Positions 6,992-14,836 of a stretch of 64,000 nucleotides of DNA are shown piece after piece. Made by a program: the position numbers and the translations under genes. The stretch spans positions 6,944,001-7,008,000 of the forward strand of contig NZ_CP160402.1 of the NCBI RefSeq assembly GCF_040730185.1. Direction: 5' to 3'. The DNA comes from Streptomyces sp. Je 1-332 (GTDB lineage Bacteria; Actinomycetota; Actinomycetes; Streptomycetales; Streptomycetaceae). The notes below the pieces were generated by a model that worked only from the letters and a program-made list of their open reading frames with translations, did no database searches and had not been told where the DNA came from. Every line of letters begins with the position of its first letter. The first letter of the stretch is position 1.

Positions 6992-9049
6992 ATGCCAGAA
7001 CTCAATCGGCGCCGGTTCATGCAACTCGCCGGAGGCACCGCGGCCTACGCGACGCTCTCGCAGAGCATCGCCCGCGCAGCCGCTCTGCCCGCCCAGCGCC
7101 GCTCCGGTTCCATCGAGGACGTCGAGCACGTCATCGTCCTGATGCAGGAGAACCGTTCCTTCGACCACTACTTCGGCACGATGAAGGGCGTACGCGGCTT
7201 CGGCGACCCGCGCCCCGTGACCCTGCCCAGCGGTAAACCCGTGTGGAACCAGTCGGGCGGCGGCAAAGAGGTGCTGCCCTTCCACCCCGACGCCGAGGAC
7301 CTCGGCATGCAGTTCATCGCGGGCCTCGACCACGACTGGGCGGGTGGCCACAGCGCCTTCAGCAACGGCAAGTACGACAACTGGATCGCCGCCAAGTCCG
7401 AGCGGACGATGGCGTACCTGACGCGCGACGACATTCCGTTCCACTACGCACTCGCCGACGCGTTCACCGTCTGCGACGACTACCACTGTTCGTTCATCGG
7501 GGCCACCGACCCCAACCGCTACTACATGCTGACGGGCCACGTCGGGAACGACGGCAAGGGCGGCGGCCCCATCCTCGGCAACCAGGAGGCGGGCTACGAC
7601 TGGACGACGTACGCCGAGCGCCTGGAGCAGGCCGGGGTCTCCTGGAAGGTCTACCAGGACATCGGCGACGGCCTCGACGCGGCGGGCCACTGGGGCTGGA
7701 TAGACGACGCCTACCGTGGCAACTACGGCGACAACTCGCTGCTCTACTTCAACAAATACCGCAACGCCAAGCCCGGCGACCCCCTCTACGACAAGGCGCG
7801 CACCGGCACGAACGTGAAGGCGGGCGACGGCTACTTCGATCGCCTGAAGGCCGACGTCAAGGCCGACAAGCTGCCGCAGGTCTCCTACATCGCCGCGCCC
7901 GAGGCGTTCTGCGAGCACCCCAACTGGCCGGTGAACTTCGGCGCCTGGTACATCGCGCAGGTCCTGGACGCGCTCACCTCCAACCCCGCCGTGTGGGCGA
8001 AGACGGCGCTGTTCATCACCTACGACGAGAACGACGGTTACTTCGACCACGTCGTCCCGCCGTACGTCCCCAGGGACGCCGATCAGGGCAAGTCCACCGT
8101 CGACACCGCGCTCGACTACTTCCCGGGCAACGCGCAGTACGCCGCCGGACACTACGGCCTCGGCCAGCGCGTCCCGATGCTCGTCGTCTCCCCGTGGAGC
8201 ACCGGCGGCTTCGTGAACTCCGAGGTCTTCGACCACACGTCGATCATCCGGTTCATGGAGAAGCGCTTCGGAGTCCGTGAGCCGAACATCTCGCCGTGGC
8301 GGCGCGCCATCTGCGGCGACCTCACCTCCGCCTTCGACTTCGCGGGCAAGGACACCGACCCGGCGCAGCTGCCGGACACGGACGCCTACGAGCCGCCGGA
8401 CAAGGAGCGCCACCCCGACTACGTGCCCAAGGCCCCCGCGCAGGGGAACCTGCCCAAGCAGGAGTCGGGCTCCCGGCCCGCGCGCCCGCTGCCGTACGCG
8501 CCGCTGGTGGACGGAGCGGCGGTCCCCGCCGACGGCAAGTTCACGCTCACCTTCAGCGGCGGCGACGCGGCCGGCGTCTGCTTCCACGTCCGCTCCAACA
8601 ACCGTACGGACGGGCCCTGGACGTACACCACGGAAGCCGGCAAGACGATCGCCGACACCTGGAACACGGCGTACTCGAAGGGGGCGTACGACCTGTCGGT
8701 GTTCGGGCCGAACGGTTTCCTGCGCGTCTTCAAGGGGCCCGGCAAGTCCGCGGGTCCGGAGGTGTCGGCCCGCCACGACAAGGCCACCGGCAACCTCAAG
8801 CTGACCCTGAAGAACGCGGGAAGCGCCGACGTGAACCTCAGCGTCTCCAACGCCTACGGCGGCGCGGCGCAGACGTTCAAGGTGAAGGCGGCCAGCACCG
8901 TCGAGCACACCGTCGACCTGCGGGCGAGCAAGCGCTGGTACGACGTCACGGTGAAGTCCGACGCGGACACCACCTACCTGCGCCGCTTCGCCGGCCACGT
9001 GGAGAACGGCCAGGCGGGCGTCAGCGACCCGGCGATCGTCTCCGCCTGA
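6992..9049 (+). CDS. Tat-secreted phosphocholine-type phospholipase C
   Basis: This is a 685-residue secreted phospholipase C of the bacterial nonspecific/phosphocholine-specific family (phosphoesterase domain plus C-terminal DUF756 repeats). The N-terminus NRRRFMQLAGG followed by a hydrophobic stretch and AARAA is a twin-arginine signal. The phosphoesterase domain (about residues 45-430) has the family motifs EHVIVLMQENRSFDHYFG and TYDENDGYFDHVVPP. Two beta-rich DUF756-like modules follow (about 500-585 and 590-680). The enzyme should hydrolyse phosphatidylcholine-type lipids outside the cell to release phosphorylated head groups. The start at 6992 places the Tat motif at residue 5; a longer frame upstream would add 23 residues before it. 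GAGG lies 12 bases upstream. A strong terminator follows. Confidence 0.9.
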   Translation: MPELNRRRFMQLAGGTAAYATLSQSIARAAALPAQRRSGSIEDVEHVIVLMQENRSFDHYFGTMKGVRGFGDPRPVTLPSGKPVWNQSGGGKEVLPFHPDAEDLGMQFIAGLDHDWAGGHSAFSNGKYDNWIAAKSERTMAYLTRDDIPFHYALADAFTVCDDYHCSFIGATDPNRYYMLTGHVGNDGKGGGPILGNQEAGYDWTTYAERLEQAGVSWKVYQDIGDGLDAAGHWGWIDDAYRGNYGDNSLLYFNKYRNAKPGDPLYDKARTGTNVKAGDGYFDRLKADVKADKLPQVSYIAAPEAFCEHPNWPVNFGAWYIAQVLDALTSNPAVWAKTALFITYDENDGYFDHVVPPYVPRDADQGKSTVDTALDYFPGNAQYAAGHYGLGQRVPMLVVSPWSTGGFVNSEVFDHTSIIRFMEKRFGVREPNISPWRRAICGDLTSAFDFAGKDTDPAQLPDTDAYEPPDKERHPDYVPKAPAQGNLPKQESGSRPARPLPYAPLVDGAAVPADGKFTLTFSGGDAAGVCFHVRSNNRTDGPWTYTTEAGKTIADTWNTAYSKGAYDLSVFGPNGFLRVFKGPGKSAGPEVSARHDKATGNLKLTLKNAGSADVNLSVSNAYGGAAQTFKVKAASTVEHTVDLRASKRWYDVTVKSDADTTYLRRFAGHVENGQAGVSDPAIVSA

Positions 9050-9051
9050 GG

Positions 9052-9106
9052 CCCTGCCTGAAGAACCCTGCTTGAGAGCCCTGCTTGAAGAGCCCTGGTT
9101 GAAGAC
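9052..9106. repeat. Four short degenerate direct repeats after the phospholipase gene
   Basis: The unit CCCTGCTTGAAGAG occurs about four times head to tail (9052, 9066, 9079 and 9093). It lies between the phospholipase stop and the terminator, and fills the 3' untranslated region. No function is evident. Confidence 0.6.
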
Positions 9107-9109
9107 CTG

Positions 9110-9150
9110 AAGGGGCCGCCGCCGGATCACAGCTCCGGCGGCGGCCCCTT
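9110..9150. terminator. Strong terminator hairpin
   Basis: AAGGGGCCGCCGCCGGA (9110-9126) pairs perfectly with TCCGGCGGCGGCCCCTT (9134-9150) around a 7-base loop. It is symmetrical, so it can serve both the phospholipase gene and the convergent small gene at 9211-9438. Confidence 0.9.
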
Positions 9151-9176
9151 CGCGCCTTGGGCGGCTCTTCCCCGAT

Positions 9177-9234
9177 TGTTCCTATGACCTCGGGAACATC
9201 ACGTCTGTTCCTATGACCTCGGGAACATCACGTC
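9177..9234. repeat. Perfect 29-bp tandem duplication at a gene 3' end
   Basis: The 29 bases at 9177-9205 are repeated without a mismatch at 9206-9234. The inner copy encodes the last residues DVMFPRS and the stop of the small secreted protein. The outer copy repeats that coding end beyond the stop. A perfect tandem repeat implies a recent event. Confidence 0.95.
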
Positions 9235-9438
9235 GCTGGCCGCGTTGACGAAGGGCGCGGCCATGCTGGCGAACGCCGAAGCTCCTTGTGCGAGCGGCTT
9301 GAGGGGGTCGATCGAGGCCGACTTGCCGCTGGGCTTGCCGTGCGGCTTGTGGCCGTCGGCGACGGCGGACGTGCCGCTCGAGAGGGCGGCCACGGCTACG
9401 AGGAGGACAACGGAACGCTGAAAGGTACGAGATCGCAT
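9211..9438 (-). CDS. Small secreted protein of unknown function
   Basis: This 75-residue protein has a Sec signal peptide: MRSRTFQRS, then the hydrophobic VVLLVAVAALS, with likely cleavage after AVA in SGTSAVADG. The mature part is about 47 residues (from DGHKPHGKPSGKS). It has a His/Lys-rich start and a small-residue-rich stretch AQGASAFASMAAPFVNAAS. GAGG lies five bases before the ATG. I do not recognise a family. It resembles other short exported Streptomyces proteins in size only and lacks chaplin motifs. Its last seven codons and stop lie in a perfect 29-bp tandem duplication. Confidence 0.7.
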   Translation of the reverse strand: MRSRTFQRSVVLLVAVAALSSGTSAVADGHKPHGKPSGKSASIDPLKPLAQGASAFASMAAPFVNAASDVMFPRS

Positions 9439-9657
9439 GCTTGCCTCAACGACGGGCGTTGCCCCTGGTCACAGGCCTGCCGAAAGTGTGATCTAAGGGG
9501 CAGCCACAGGGCGTGAGGTCAACGGCGTACCTGTCGCCATTCCTTCGGTGGACGCGCTCGGCCCTCGGGCACGTTGCGCCGTGTCGCCGCACGAGGTCGC
9601 GGATGATCGTGACTCATCCCTCATTCCTCATCCTTGCGCCGGAAGGTGTGTGCCGCC

Positions 9658-10731
9658 ATGGAATTGCGACTGACCGAAGTGGAACTGCCGCCGCTCTACT
9701 GCCCGTTGGAAAGCGCCGTTCACCCCCATGTCCGGGACATCGAAAAGCAGGCCGTGGAATGGATCGAAAGCAGCGGCATGTGCGCGTCGGAAAGAGAGAA
9801 GGCGGGGACGGTGGCGACGCACAGCGCCGATTTCTTCGCCCGTTTCGCTCCCGTGGCGGACGACGACCGGTTGCTGGCGGCTGTTCTCTGGGTGTACTGG
9901 GGATTCGCGTTCGACGACGCGCGGTGCGACAGCGGACCGCTGAGCGGACGTCCCGCTCAGTTCAACGCCCTCGCGGGGTTGGTGCAACGGGCGTGCGAGA
10001 CCGACTCGGCTGCGGCCGACGACCGGTTCATCGGCGCCTTGCAGGACATCATGCGCCGCTTCCGCTCCTTCGCCCCGCCCACGCAGGTGCACCGGTTCGT
10101 GCAGGCGCACCGGGCCTGGCTGTCGGGGGTGGCCTGGCAGATCGGCAACCAGGCGGCGGGCCGCATGCCGGGTCTTGACGAATTTCTCGCGATGCGGCTG
10201 CTGGCGGCGGGCGGATTCCCCACGATGGCGCTGCTGGAACTGGCCACCGGGGCCGAGGTGCCCGACCGGGAGCTCCACCACCCGGCGGTGCGCGCGTTGA
10301 CCGAGATGGCGGCCATGGTGGCCTCCCTCGACAACGACCGGCACTCGCTGAACAAGGAGATGAGCCACAGCCAGGCCGACCAGAACATCTACACCGTGCT
10401 CATCGCCGAGCGGGACGTACCGCTGCAGGAAGCGGTCCACCAGGCCAACGCGCTGCGCGACCGTATCCTGCGGCGATTCCTCCAACTGCACGACCGCGTC
10501 AGGCCGGCCGCAGGCGCGGATCTCGCCACGTATCTGCAGGGTCTGCGCTACGGGGTGCGCGGCAACAACGAGTGGGGGTTGCGCGTCCCCCGGTATCTCA
10601 GCCTCGGCCACTGGCCGACGGCGGCGGAGGACGTGACCATCACGTGGGCCGACGAGCCGTCCGACCTCCGGCCGGGTCCGGTGGAGAACGCGCCCTGCGT
10701 CGCCTGGTGGTGGGACCGGGACCTCGGCTGA
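9658..10731 (+). CDS. Class I terpene synthase (terpene cyclase)
   Basis: This is a 357-residue cytosolic terpene cyclase that should cyclise a prenyl diphosphate, most likely farnesyl diphosphate by size. The aspartate-rich metal motif is FDDARCD (residues 86-91). The NSE triad is NDRHSLNKE (Asn226, Ser230, Glu234). The conserved Arg-Tyr pair appears in RVPRYLS near the C-terminus. All the metal ligands are intact. The start at 9658 (MELRLTEVELPP) follows GGAAGG at a spacing of about 10; a TTG 24 bases upstream is less likely. The product cannot be assigned by eye: it is not an obvious geosmin synthase (too short) and the metal motif differs from that of epi-isozizaene synthase. A polyprenyl diphosphate synthase lies 3 kb downstream. 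Confidence 0.9.
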   Translation: MELRLTEVELPPLYCPLESAVHPHVRDIEKQAVEWIESSGMCASEREKAGTVATHSADFFARFAPVADDDRLLAAVLWVYWGFAFDDARCDSGPLSGRPAQFNALAGLVQRACETDSAAADDRFIGALQDIMRRFRSFAPPTQVHRFVQAHRAWLSGVAWQIGNQAAGRMPGLDEFLAMRLLAAGGFPTMALLELATGAEVPDRELHHPAVRALTEMAAMVASLDNDRHSLNKEMSHSQADQNIYTVLIAERDVPLQEAVHQANALRDRILRRFLQLHDRVRPAAGADLATYLQGLRYGVRGNNEWGLRVPRYLSLGHWPTAAEDVTITWADEPSDLRPGPVENAPCVAWWWDRDLG

Positions 10732-10732
10732 C

Positions 10733-11230
10733 TCATCGGGGCGCGGCCAGATCCACCGCCCACCAGAGGCCGTCCTCGCCCGCCGCCACACCGACGCCCG
10801 CGTCCGCGTACTGGCAGGCGAGGATGATGTCCCGGTGCGGTGGGCTTTCCATCCATCTCTGCACGGCGGCAGCAGCGGTGGAGGGTCCGACGACGAGGAC
10901 CTCGCCACTGGAGGCGGGCCGGTAGCCGGCGGCGCGCATCCGGTCGGCCGGGCGGCTCCCGTCGTGCCCCCTGTGGGTGAGCCGTTCATGGTGGGCCATG
11001 TCGGCGCTGTGCCCTTGCGCGGCCCGGTTGAGTGAGTGCTGCAGCCGGATCGCCGGGCATCCCGCCTCGGCACGGTGCCGGTTGATCTCGTGGGCCATCT
11101 CGTCCTGCGGGTCGCCCTCGGCGACGGGGTGGGGCGGCGGTCCGGGATCGCGGGATTCGGCCCGTGCCGACGGCGCGCAGAGCAGCAGCAGCAACAGCAA
11201 CGCGAGGAAATACATCACGCGGCGCACCAT
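10733..11230 (-). CDS. Secreted CAP/SCP-domain protein
   Basis: This 165-residue protein has a signal peptide (MVRRVMYFLALLLLLLLC, cleavage near AESRD) and a single CAP (SCP/antigen 5/PR1) domain. Family motifs are NRHRAEAGCPAIRLQHSL, HSADMAHHERLTHRGHDG with the conserved His residues, RMRAAGY, and WMESPPHRDIIL near the end. The usual GEN motif reads GEV here. CAP proteins are extracellular; bacterial examples are of mostly unknown function. The stop lies one base from the stop of the terpene synthase on the other strand. The promoter region (11231-11394) holds a long polypyrimidine tract (CCCTTTTCCCTT-like). Confidence 0.8.
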   Translation of the reverse strand: MVRRVMYFLALLLLLLLCAPSARAESRDPGPPPHPVAEGDPQDEMAHEINRHRAEAGCPAIRLQHSLNRAAQGHSADMAHHERLTHRGHDGSRPADRMRAAGYRPASSGEVLVVGPSTAAAAVQRWMESPPHRDIILACQYADAGVGVAAGEDGLWWAVDLAAPR

Positions 11231-11394
11231 CCCGCCTTTCCGGTCATCATTTTTCCCTTTTCCCTTCCCGCTTTCCCTTTTCCGGTGAGCTTTGAGAAAG
11301 TCGGCATCGTCTGGCCCGGCGTCAGTCGCGGAACTACTAGGCTGAAATCGTTCACTCTCCCCGCATTTCCCTTTCTTTCCGTAGGAGGACTCTC

Positions 11395-11646
11395 ATGACG
11401 CCCCGTCTTCGTCGTCTCGCTGTCGTGTCGCTCGCCGCTCTCGCCCTGACGGCGGGCGGCGCGGCCACGGCCGCCGCCTCGTCCCTGCCGTCCCAGGCCG
11501 TGACCTACCCGGGTCCGGGCGGCTACCCCGTGCCCGACCACGACCACGACTACGACCGCGACGAAGACCCGCTGCGCGTCGGGCCGTTCGACGTCCCGCG
11601 CGAGGGCTCCGTCTCGGGCGGTTTCCGGTGGGACCTCAACGACTAG
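11395..11646 (+). CDS. Small secreted acidic protein
   Basis: An 83-residue protein starting MTPRLRRLAVVSLAALALT has a Sec signal peptide with cleavage near AAASS. The mature part is about 53 residues, proline/glycine-rich, with a striking His-Asp tract PDHDHDYDRDEDP that could bind divalent metal. Ribosome binding site GGAGG lies six bases before the ATG. A strong terminator follows the stop within 20 bases, so it is a single-gene unit. No known family is recognised. Confidence 0.75.
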   Translation: MTPRLRRLAVVSLAALALTAGGAATAAASSLPSQAVTYPGPGGYPVPDHDHDYDRDEDPLRVGPFDVPREGSVSGGFRWDLND

Positions 11647-11663
11647 ACACATCCCGGCCACGG

Positions 11664-11695
11664 CGGCCTCCTCCCGGATTGCCGGGAGGAGGCCG
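11664..11695. terminator. Terminator hairpin
   Basis: CGGCCTCCTCCCGG (11664-11677) pairs perfectly with CCGGGAGGAGGCCG (11682-11695) around a 4-base loop. It sits between the convergent small secreted protein gene and the ABC permease gene and can serve both. Confidence 0.9.
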
Positions 11696-11716
11696 TTCGT
11701 CTGTGCCCGGCCGGTC

Positions 11717-12478
11717 TCATCGCTTCAGGGTGGCGGCGCTCGCGACGAGCACGAGGATCACGCAGGCCAGGATCAGCAGGGCGTCCCGGACGAACAGCCC
11801 GGTCACGCCGGAGTGTTTGGCGGCCTCGCCCGCGGCCTGGACGGCGTACGTCATGGGCATCACCTGGGCCGCGCCCGACAACGCCCCCTGCATCTGGTCG
11901 CGCGGCACGAAGAGGCCGCACACCAAAAACTGCGGCAGCACACCCGCCGGCAGGAACTGCACCGCCTGGAACTCGTTGCGGGCGAAGGCGCTCACCAGGA
12001 GCCCCAGAGCCAGACCGAGCAGGGCGCCGAGCATGGCGATGACCATCAACAGGTAGGCGGGGCCCTTGATGTCGAGGCCCAGCGGGCCGACGGACAGGAG
12101 GGTGGAGAGTACCGCCTGGGCCAGGGCCAGGAAGGTGAAGGCGAGGCTGTAGCCGAGCACGATGTCCAGCCGCCGTACCGGCATCGTGAGCAGACGCTCG
12201 GCGGTGCCGGTGGTGCGTTCGCGCAGCGTGGACACGGATGCCACCAGGTACATCACGATGACCGGGAAGATGCCGAACACCTGGGGTCCCACCCGCTCGA
12301 AGGTGGACTCCGAGTCGTGGAACATCAGCTTCAGCAGCACCATCAGCATGCAGGGGATGCCGAGCAGCAGGGCCGTGCTGCCCTTGTCGCGCGAGATCTG
12401 CTGCAGGACGCGCAGGGCTGTCGCGCCGGTGATGGTGGGCGAGAAGGGCAGCCGGTCGGCCAGACGGGTGTGGTTCAC
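11717..12478 (-). CDS. ABC-2 type exporter permease
   Basis: This is a 253-residue integral membrane subunit of an ABC-2 exporter. About six hydrophobic segments are visible, including STALLLGIPCMLMVLLKL, VFGIFPVIVMYLVASV, LLMVIAMLGALLGLALGLL and ALLILACVILVLVAS. The RERTTGTAERLLTMPV motif after the second segment is typical of ABC-2 permeases. The GTG start at 12478 overlaps the stop of the ATPase gene (GTGA), so the two are translationally coupled. The open frame extends far upstream, but only this part encodes the permease. Substrate unknown; location next to terpenoid genes makes export of a lipid-like product or self-resistance possible. Confidence 0.85.
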   Translation of the reverse strand: MNHTRLADRLPFSPTITGATALRVLQQISRDKGSTALLLGIPCMLMVLLKLMFHDSESTFERVGPQVFGIFPVIVMYLVASVSTLRERTTGTAERLLTMPVRRLDIVLGYSLAFTFLALAQAVLSTLLSVGPLGLDIKGPAYLLMVIAMLGALLGLALGLLVSAFARNEFQAVQFLPAGVLPQFLVCGLFVPRDQMQGALSGAAQVMPMTYAVQAAGEAAKHSGVTGLFVRDALLILACVILVLVASAATLKR

Positions 12479-13359
12479 GAGCGGACGTCCGTGGCGAAGT
12501 AGGCCCGCTCCGCCTCGGGTGCCGACGCCTGGTCGAGCAGTCCGGGAACGTCGGTCAACAGGCTCTGTGCGGCGGCTCGTTGCCGCGCGTGCGCCTCGGC
12601 CGCGGCGGAAGCCTCCACCAGATGCATGAAGGCCTCTTCCACATCCGCGCATCTGGTGTGCCCGAGGAGCGTGGCCCGGTCCGCGCTGGCGAGCAGCCGG
12701 CCGGCCCGCATCAGCAGCAGCCGGTCGCAGCGGTCGGCCTCGTCCATGGCATGGCTGGAGATCAGGAGGGTGGTGCCCTCCGTGGCCAGCCGCTGGAAGA
12801 CCAGCCACAACTCCCGGCGCACCATGGGGTCGAGTCCGACGGTCGGTTCGTCCATCACCAGCAGGTCGGGCTTGTTCAGGAGCGCCACGGCGAGCGAGAC
12901 CCGGGAGTACTGCCCTCCCGAGAGGCGGGTGACGAGCTTGTCGGCGTAGTCGGCGAGGTCGACCTCCTTGACCACGCGGACCACCGCGTCCTCGCGGCGC
13001 CAGCCCCGCATTCCCAGGGCGGCGGCGAAGTACCGCAGGTTCTCCAGGACGGTCAGGTCCGCGTACACCGAGGGGGCCTGAGTGACATAGCCGACGCGGG
13101 TCTTCAGCTGTTGGGCGCCGGCCGCGTGGCCAAGTACCTGGACGTGGCCCGCCGTTGCCTGCTGCACACCCACAACGGAACGCAGCAGTGTCGTCTTCCC
13201 GCAGCCGCTGGGGCCCAGCAGGCCGACGACGCAGCCGCGGGGGACGGTGAAGGTGACGTTCGACAGAATCGTCTGGCTGCCACGGGCCACGTGCAGCCCG
13301 TAGGCGGAGACGGCCGGAAGATCGCCCGGGAGGTCTGGACTTGGCTCGGTCAGTTGCAC
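12475..13359 (-). CDS. ABC transporter ATP-binding subunit
   Basis: This is a 294-residue ABC ATPase partner of the permease immediately downstream. Walker A is GPSGCGKTT, the signature is RLSGGQYSRVSLA, Walker B is LLVMDEPTVGLDP, and the switch His is in LLISSHAMDE. About 60 C-terminal residues extend beyond the core, as in drug/antibiotic exporter subunits. The start is uncertain. GTG at 13359 (VQLTEPSPDL) has a GGGG five bases upstream and is preferred. Another GTG at 13383 and further upstream in-frame codons are possible. The Q-loop region reads GYVTQAPSVYADLTV. It probably forms a homodimer with two copies of the permease. Confidence 0.85.
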   Translation of the reverse strand: MQLTEPSPDLPGDLPAVSAYGLHVARGSQTILSNVTFTVPRGCVVGLLGPSGCGKTTLLRSVVGVQQATAGHVQVLGHAAGAQQLKTRVGYVTQAPSVYADLTVLENLRYFAAALGMRGWRREDAVVRVVKEVDLADYADKLVTRLSGGQYSRVSLAVALLNKPDLLVMDEPTVGLDPMVRRELWLVFQRLATEGTTLLISSHAMDEADRCDRLLLMRAGRLLASADRATLLGHTRCADVEEAFMHLVEASAAAEAHARQRAAAQSLLTDVPGLLDQASAPEAERAYFATDVRS

Positions 13360-13537
13360 AACTTCCCCGCGTTTCTTCACCACGTTCCGTTTCGCGCATC
13401 CACGCCACAGCGGGGCAGATGCCACAAAACGGCCACCGCACGGACAACGGCCCACCCGGGCCAAAGTCACGCCCGCGCGCTGCTCCTCTTCCGCGGACGC
13501 CGCCGGTCAGGAGTCACTTTCGGCGGACGGAGGCCGG

Positions 13538-14581
13538 TCAGGAGTCCCTGCGGATCATCGCCCAGGCGATCTCCTGCAGCTGTCGGTAGGCGTCCGCCGT
13601 CGGCCGGGCGCACGACAACGCCCGCAGCGCGGCGGCCATCTGGCGGTGTGCCTCCTGCTCGGCCGCCTGCCGCCCACCGGCCTTCTCCACCAGCTCACGC
13701 ATCAGGGCGATGTCCTGCTCCCCGAGCGGGTGCGGCGAGCCGTACAGGGCCCGCAACTGGTCGGCGGCCGAGTCGGTTCCGGCGAGGGCCGCCGCCACCG
13801 GGAGCGACTTCTTGCGCGCCGCCAGGTCCGCCCCCACCGGCTTTCCGCTCCGCGCGGTGCGGCCCCAGATGCCGAGCAGGTCGTCGGCGCACTGGAAGGC
13901 GACGCCCAGGCCGCGGCCGAACTCCCGCAGCCCGCGCACCCTTTCGGCGTCGGCGCCCGCGAGGACGCCGCCCAGTGCGCAGGCGCAGCCCATCAGCGAT
14001 CCGGTCTTGCCCTCGGCCATGGCCAGGTACTGCGCCACGGAAACCTCGGCAGCCTCCTCGAAAGCGACGTCCAGGCTCTGTCCCTCGACCAGTTCGAGCA
14101 GGGCCCGTACGAGTTCCTGCACCGCCCCGGCGGCGACAGGGGCGGGTGTCTCGGTGACGGCCCGCATCGCGGCGACAAGGAGGGCGTCACCGGTGAGGAC
14201 CGCCGAGGGAGTGCCGAACACCGACCACGCGGCCCGCCGGTGACGGCGCAGGGCGTCGCCGTCGATGACGTCGTCGTGGAGCAGGGTGAAGTCGTGCACC
14301 AGCTCCACGGCCACCGCGCCCGGCAGCGCGGACGGTGCGTCACCGCCGACCGCCACCGCGGAGAGCAGCGTCAGCGCGGGGCGGACCGACTTGCCCCGGC
14401 TCGTCACCGTCGGCAGGGGCGTCCCCTCGGCGTCGCACCACCCGCGGTGGTAGCCGGCCACTCTCCTCTCGGCTTCGGGGAGGGCGGCCACCGCCGCCGT
14501 GAGGGCCGGACGAAGCAGGTCGTCGACCCACCCGAGACGTGGGAACACGGCGCCGGGGGCGGGGTCGGTGAGCTGCGACAT
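13538..14581 (-). CDS. Polyprenyl diphosphate synthase (trans-isoprenyl type)
   Basis: This is a 347-residue head-to-tail prenyl elongase that condenses isopentenyl diphosphate with allylic diphosphates. The first aspartate-rich motif is LLHDDVIDGD (Asp103, Asp104, Asp107), and RGKSVRPALTLL precedes it. The second aspartate-rich motif is CADDLLGIWG (Asp233-234), the shortened form common in actinobacterial family members in place of DDxxD. The two residues before the first motif (Thr99, Leu100) do not by themselves fix chain length. GAGGAG lies seven bases before the ATG. It probably supplies the substrate for the terpene synthase at 9658-10731, although the genes are on opposite strands and separated by an ABC exporter. 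Confidence 0.88.
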   Translation of the reverse strand: MSQLTDPAPGAVFPRLGWVDDLLRPALTAAVAALPEAERRVAGYHRGWCDAEGTPLPTVTSRGKSVRPALTLLSAVAVGGDAPSALPGAVAVELVHDFTLLHDDVIDGDALRRHRRAAWSVFGTPSAVLTGDALLVAAMRAVTETPAPVAAGAVQELVRALLELVEGQSLDVAFEEAAEVSVAQYLAMAEGKTGSLMGCACALGGVLAGADAERVRGLREFGRGLGVAFQCADDLLGIWGRTARSGKPVGADLAARKKSLPVAAALAGTDSAADQLRALYGSPHPLGEQDIALMRELVEKAGGRQAAEQEAHRQMAAALRALSCARPTADAYRQLQEIAWAMIRRDS

Positions 14582-14824
14582 GCACTACTCCTCAAAGGCG
14601 TACGGGAGATGGCGCCGCCACCTGCGGACGCGCCACGTGCGCTCAGTCAATCGGCGGCCTCGGTCGCGAAGCAGCCGCGGCGCTCCGCCCGCCGAAATGA
14701 TCACTGGGGCGGACCAGCCTTCATACGGTGCACTCAGCCGACGATCGCAACACGCTTCTCCCCGCCGGTGAGTCCGACGTCACAGGGGCCGCGCAGGGCT
14801 GGCGGACCGCCCCTGCCCGCGGGG

Positions 14825-14830
14825 TAGTGT
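14825..14830 (+). promoter_or_regulatory. -10 box of a leaderless transcript
   Basis: TAGTGT ends six bases before the GTG at 14837 and there is no Shine-Dalgarno sequence. This spacing means transcription should start at or next to the start codon, as in the many leaderless Streptomyces genes. No clear -35 box was found. Confidence 0.5.
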
Positions 14831-14836
14831 GCCCGG

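Noticed and set aside
6950..9130. Long minus-strand frame across the phospholipase gene
   Set aside because: Composition is that of a reverse-strand shadow, and the phospholipase on the other strand has clear motifs.
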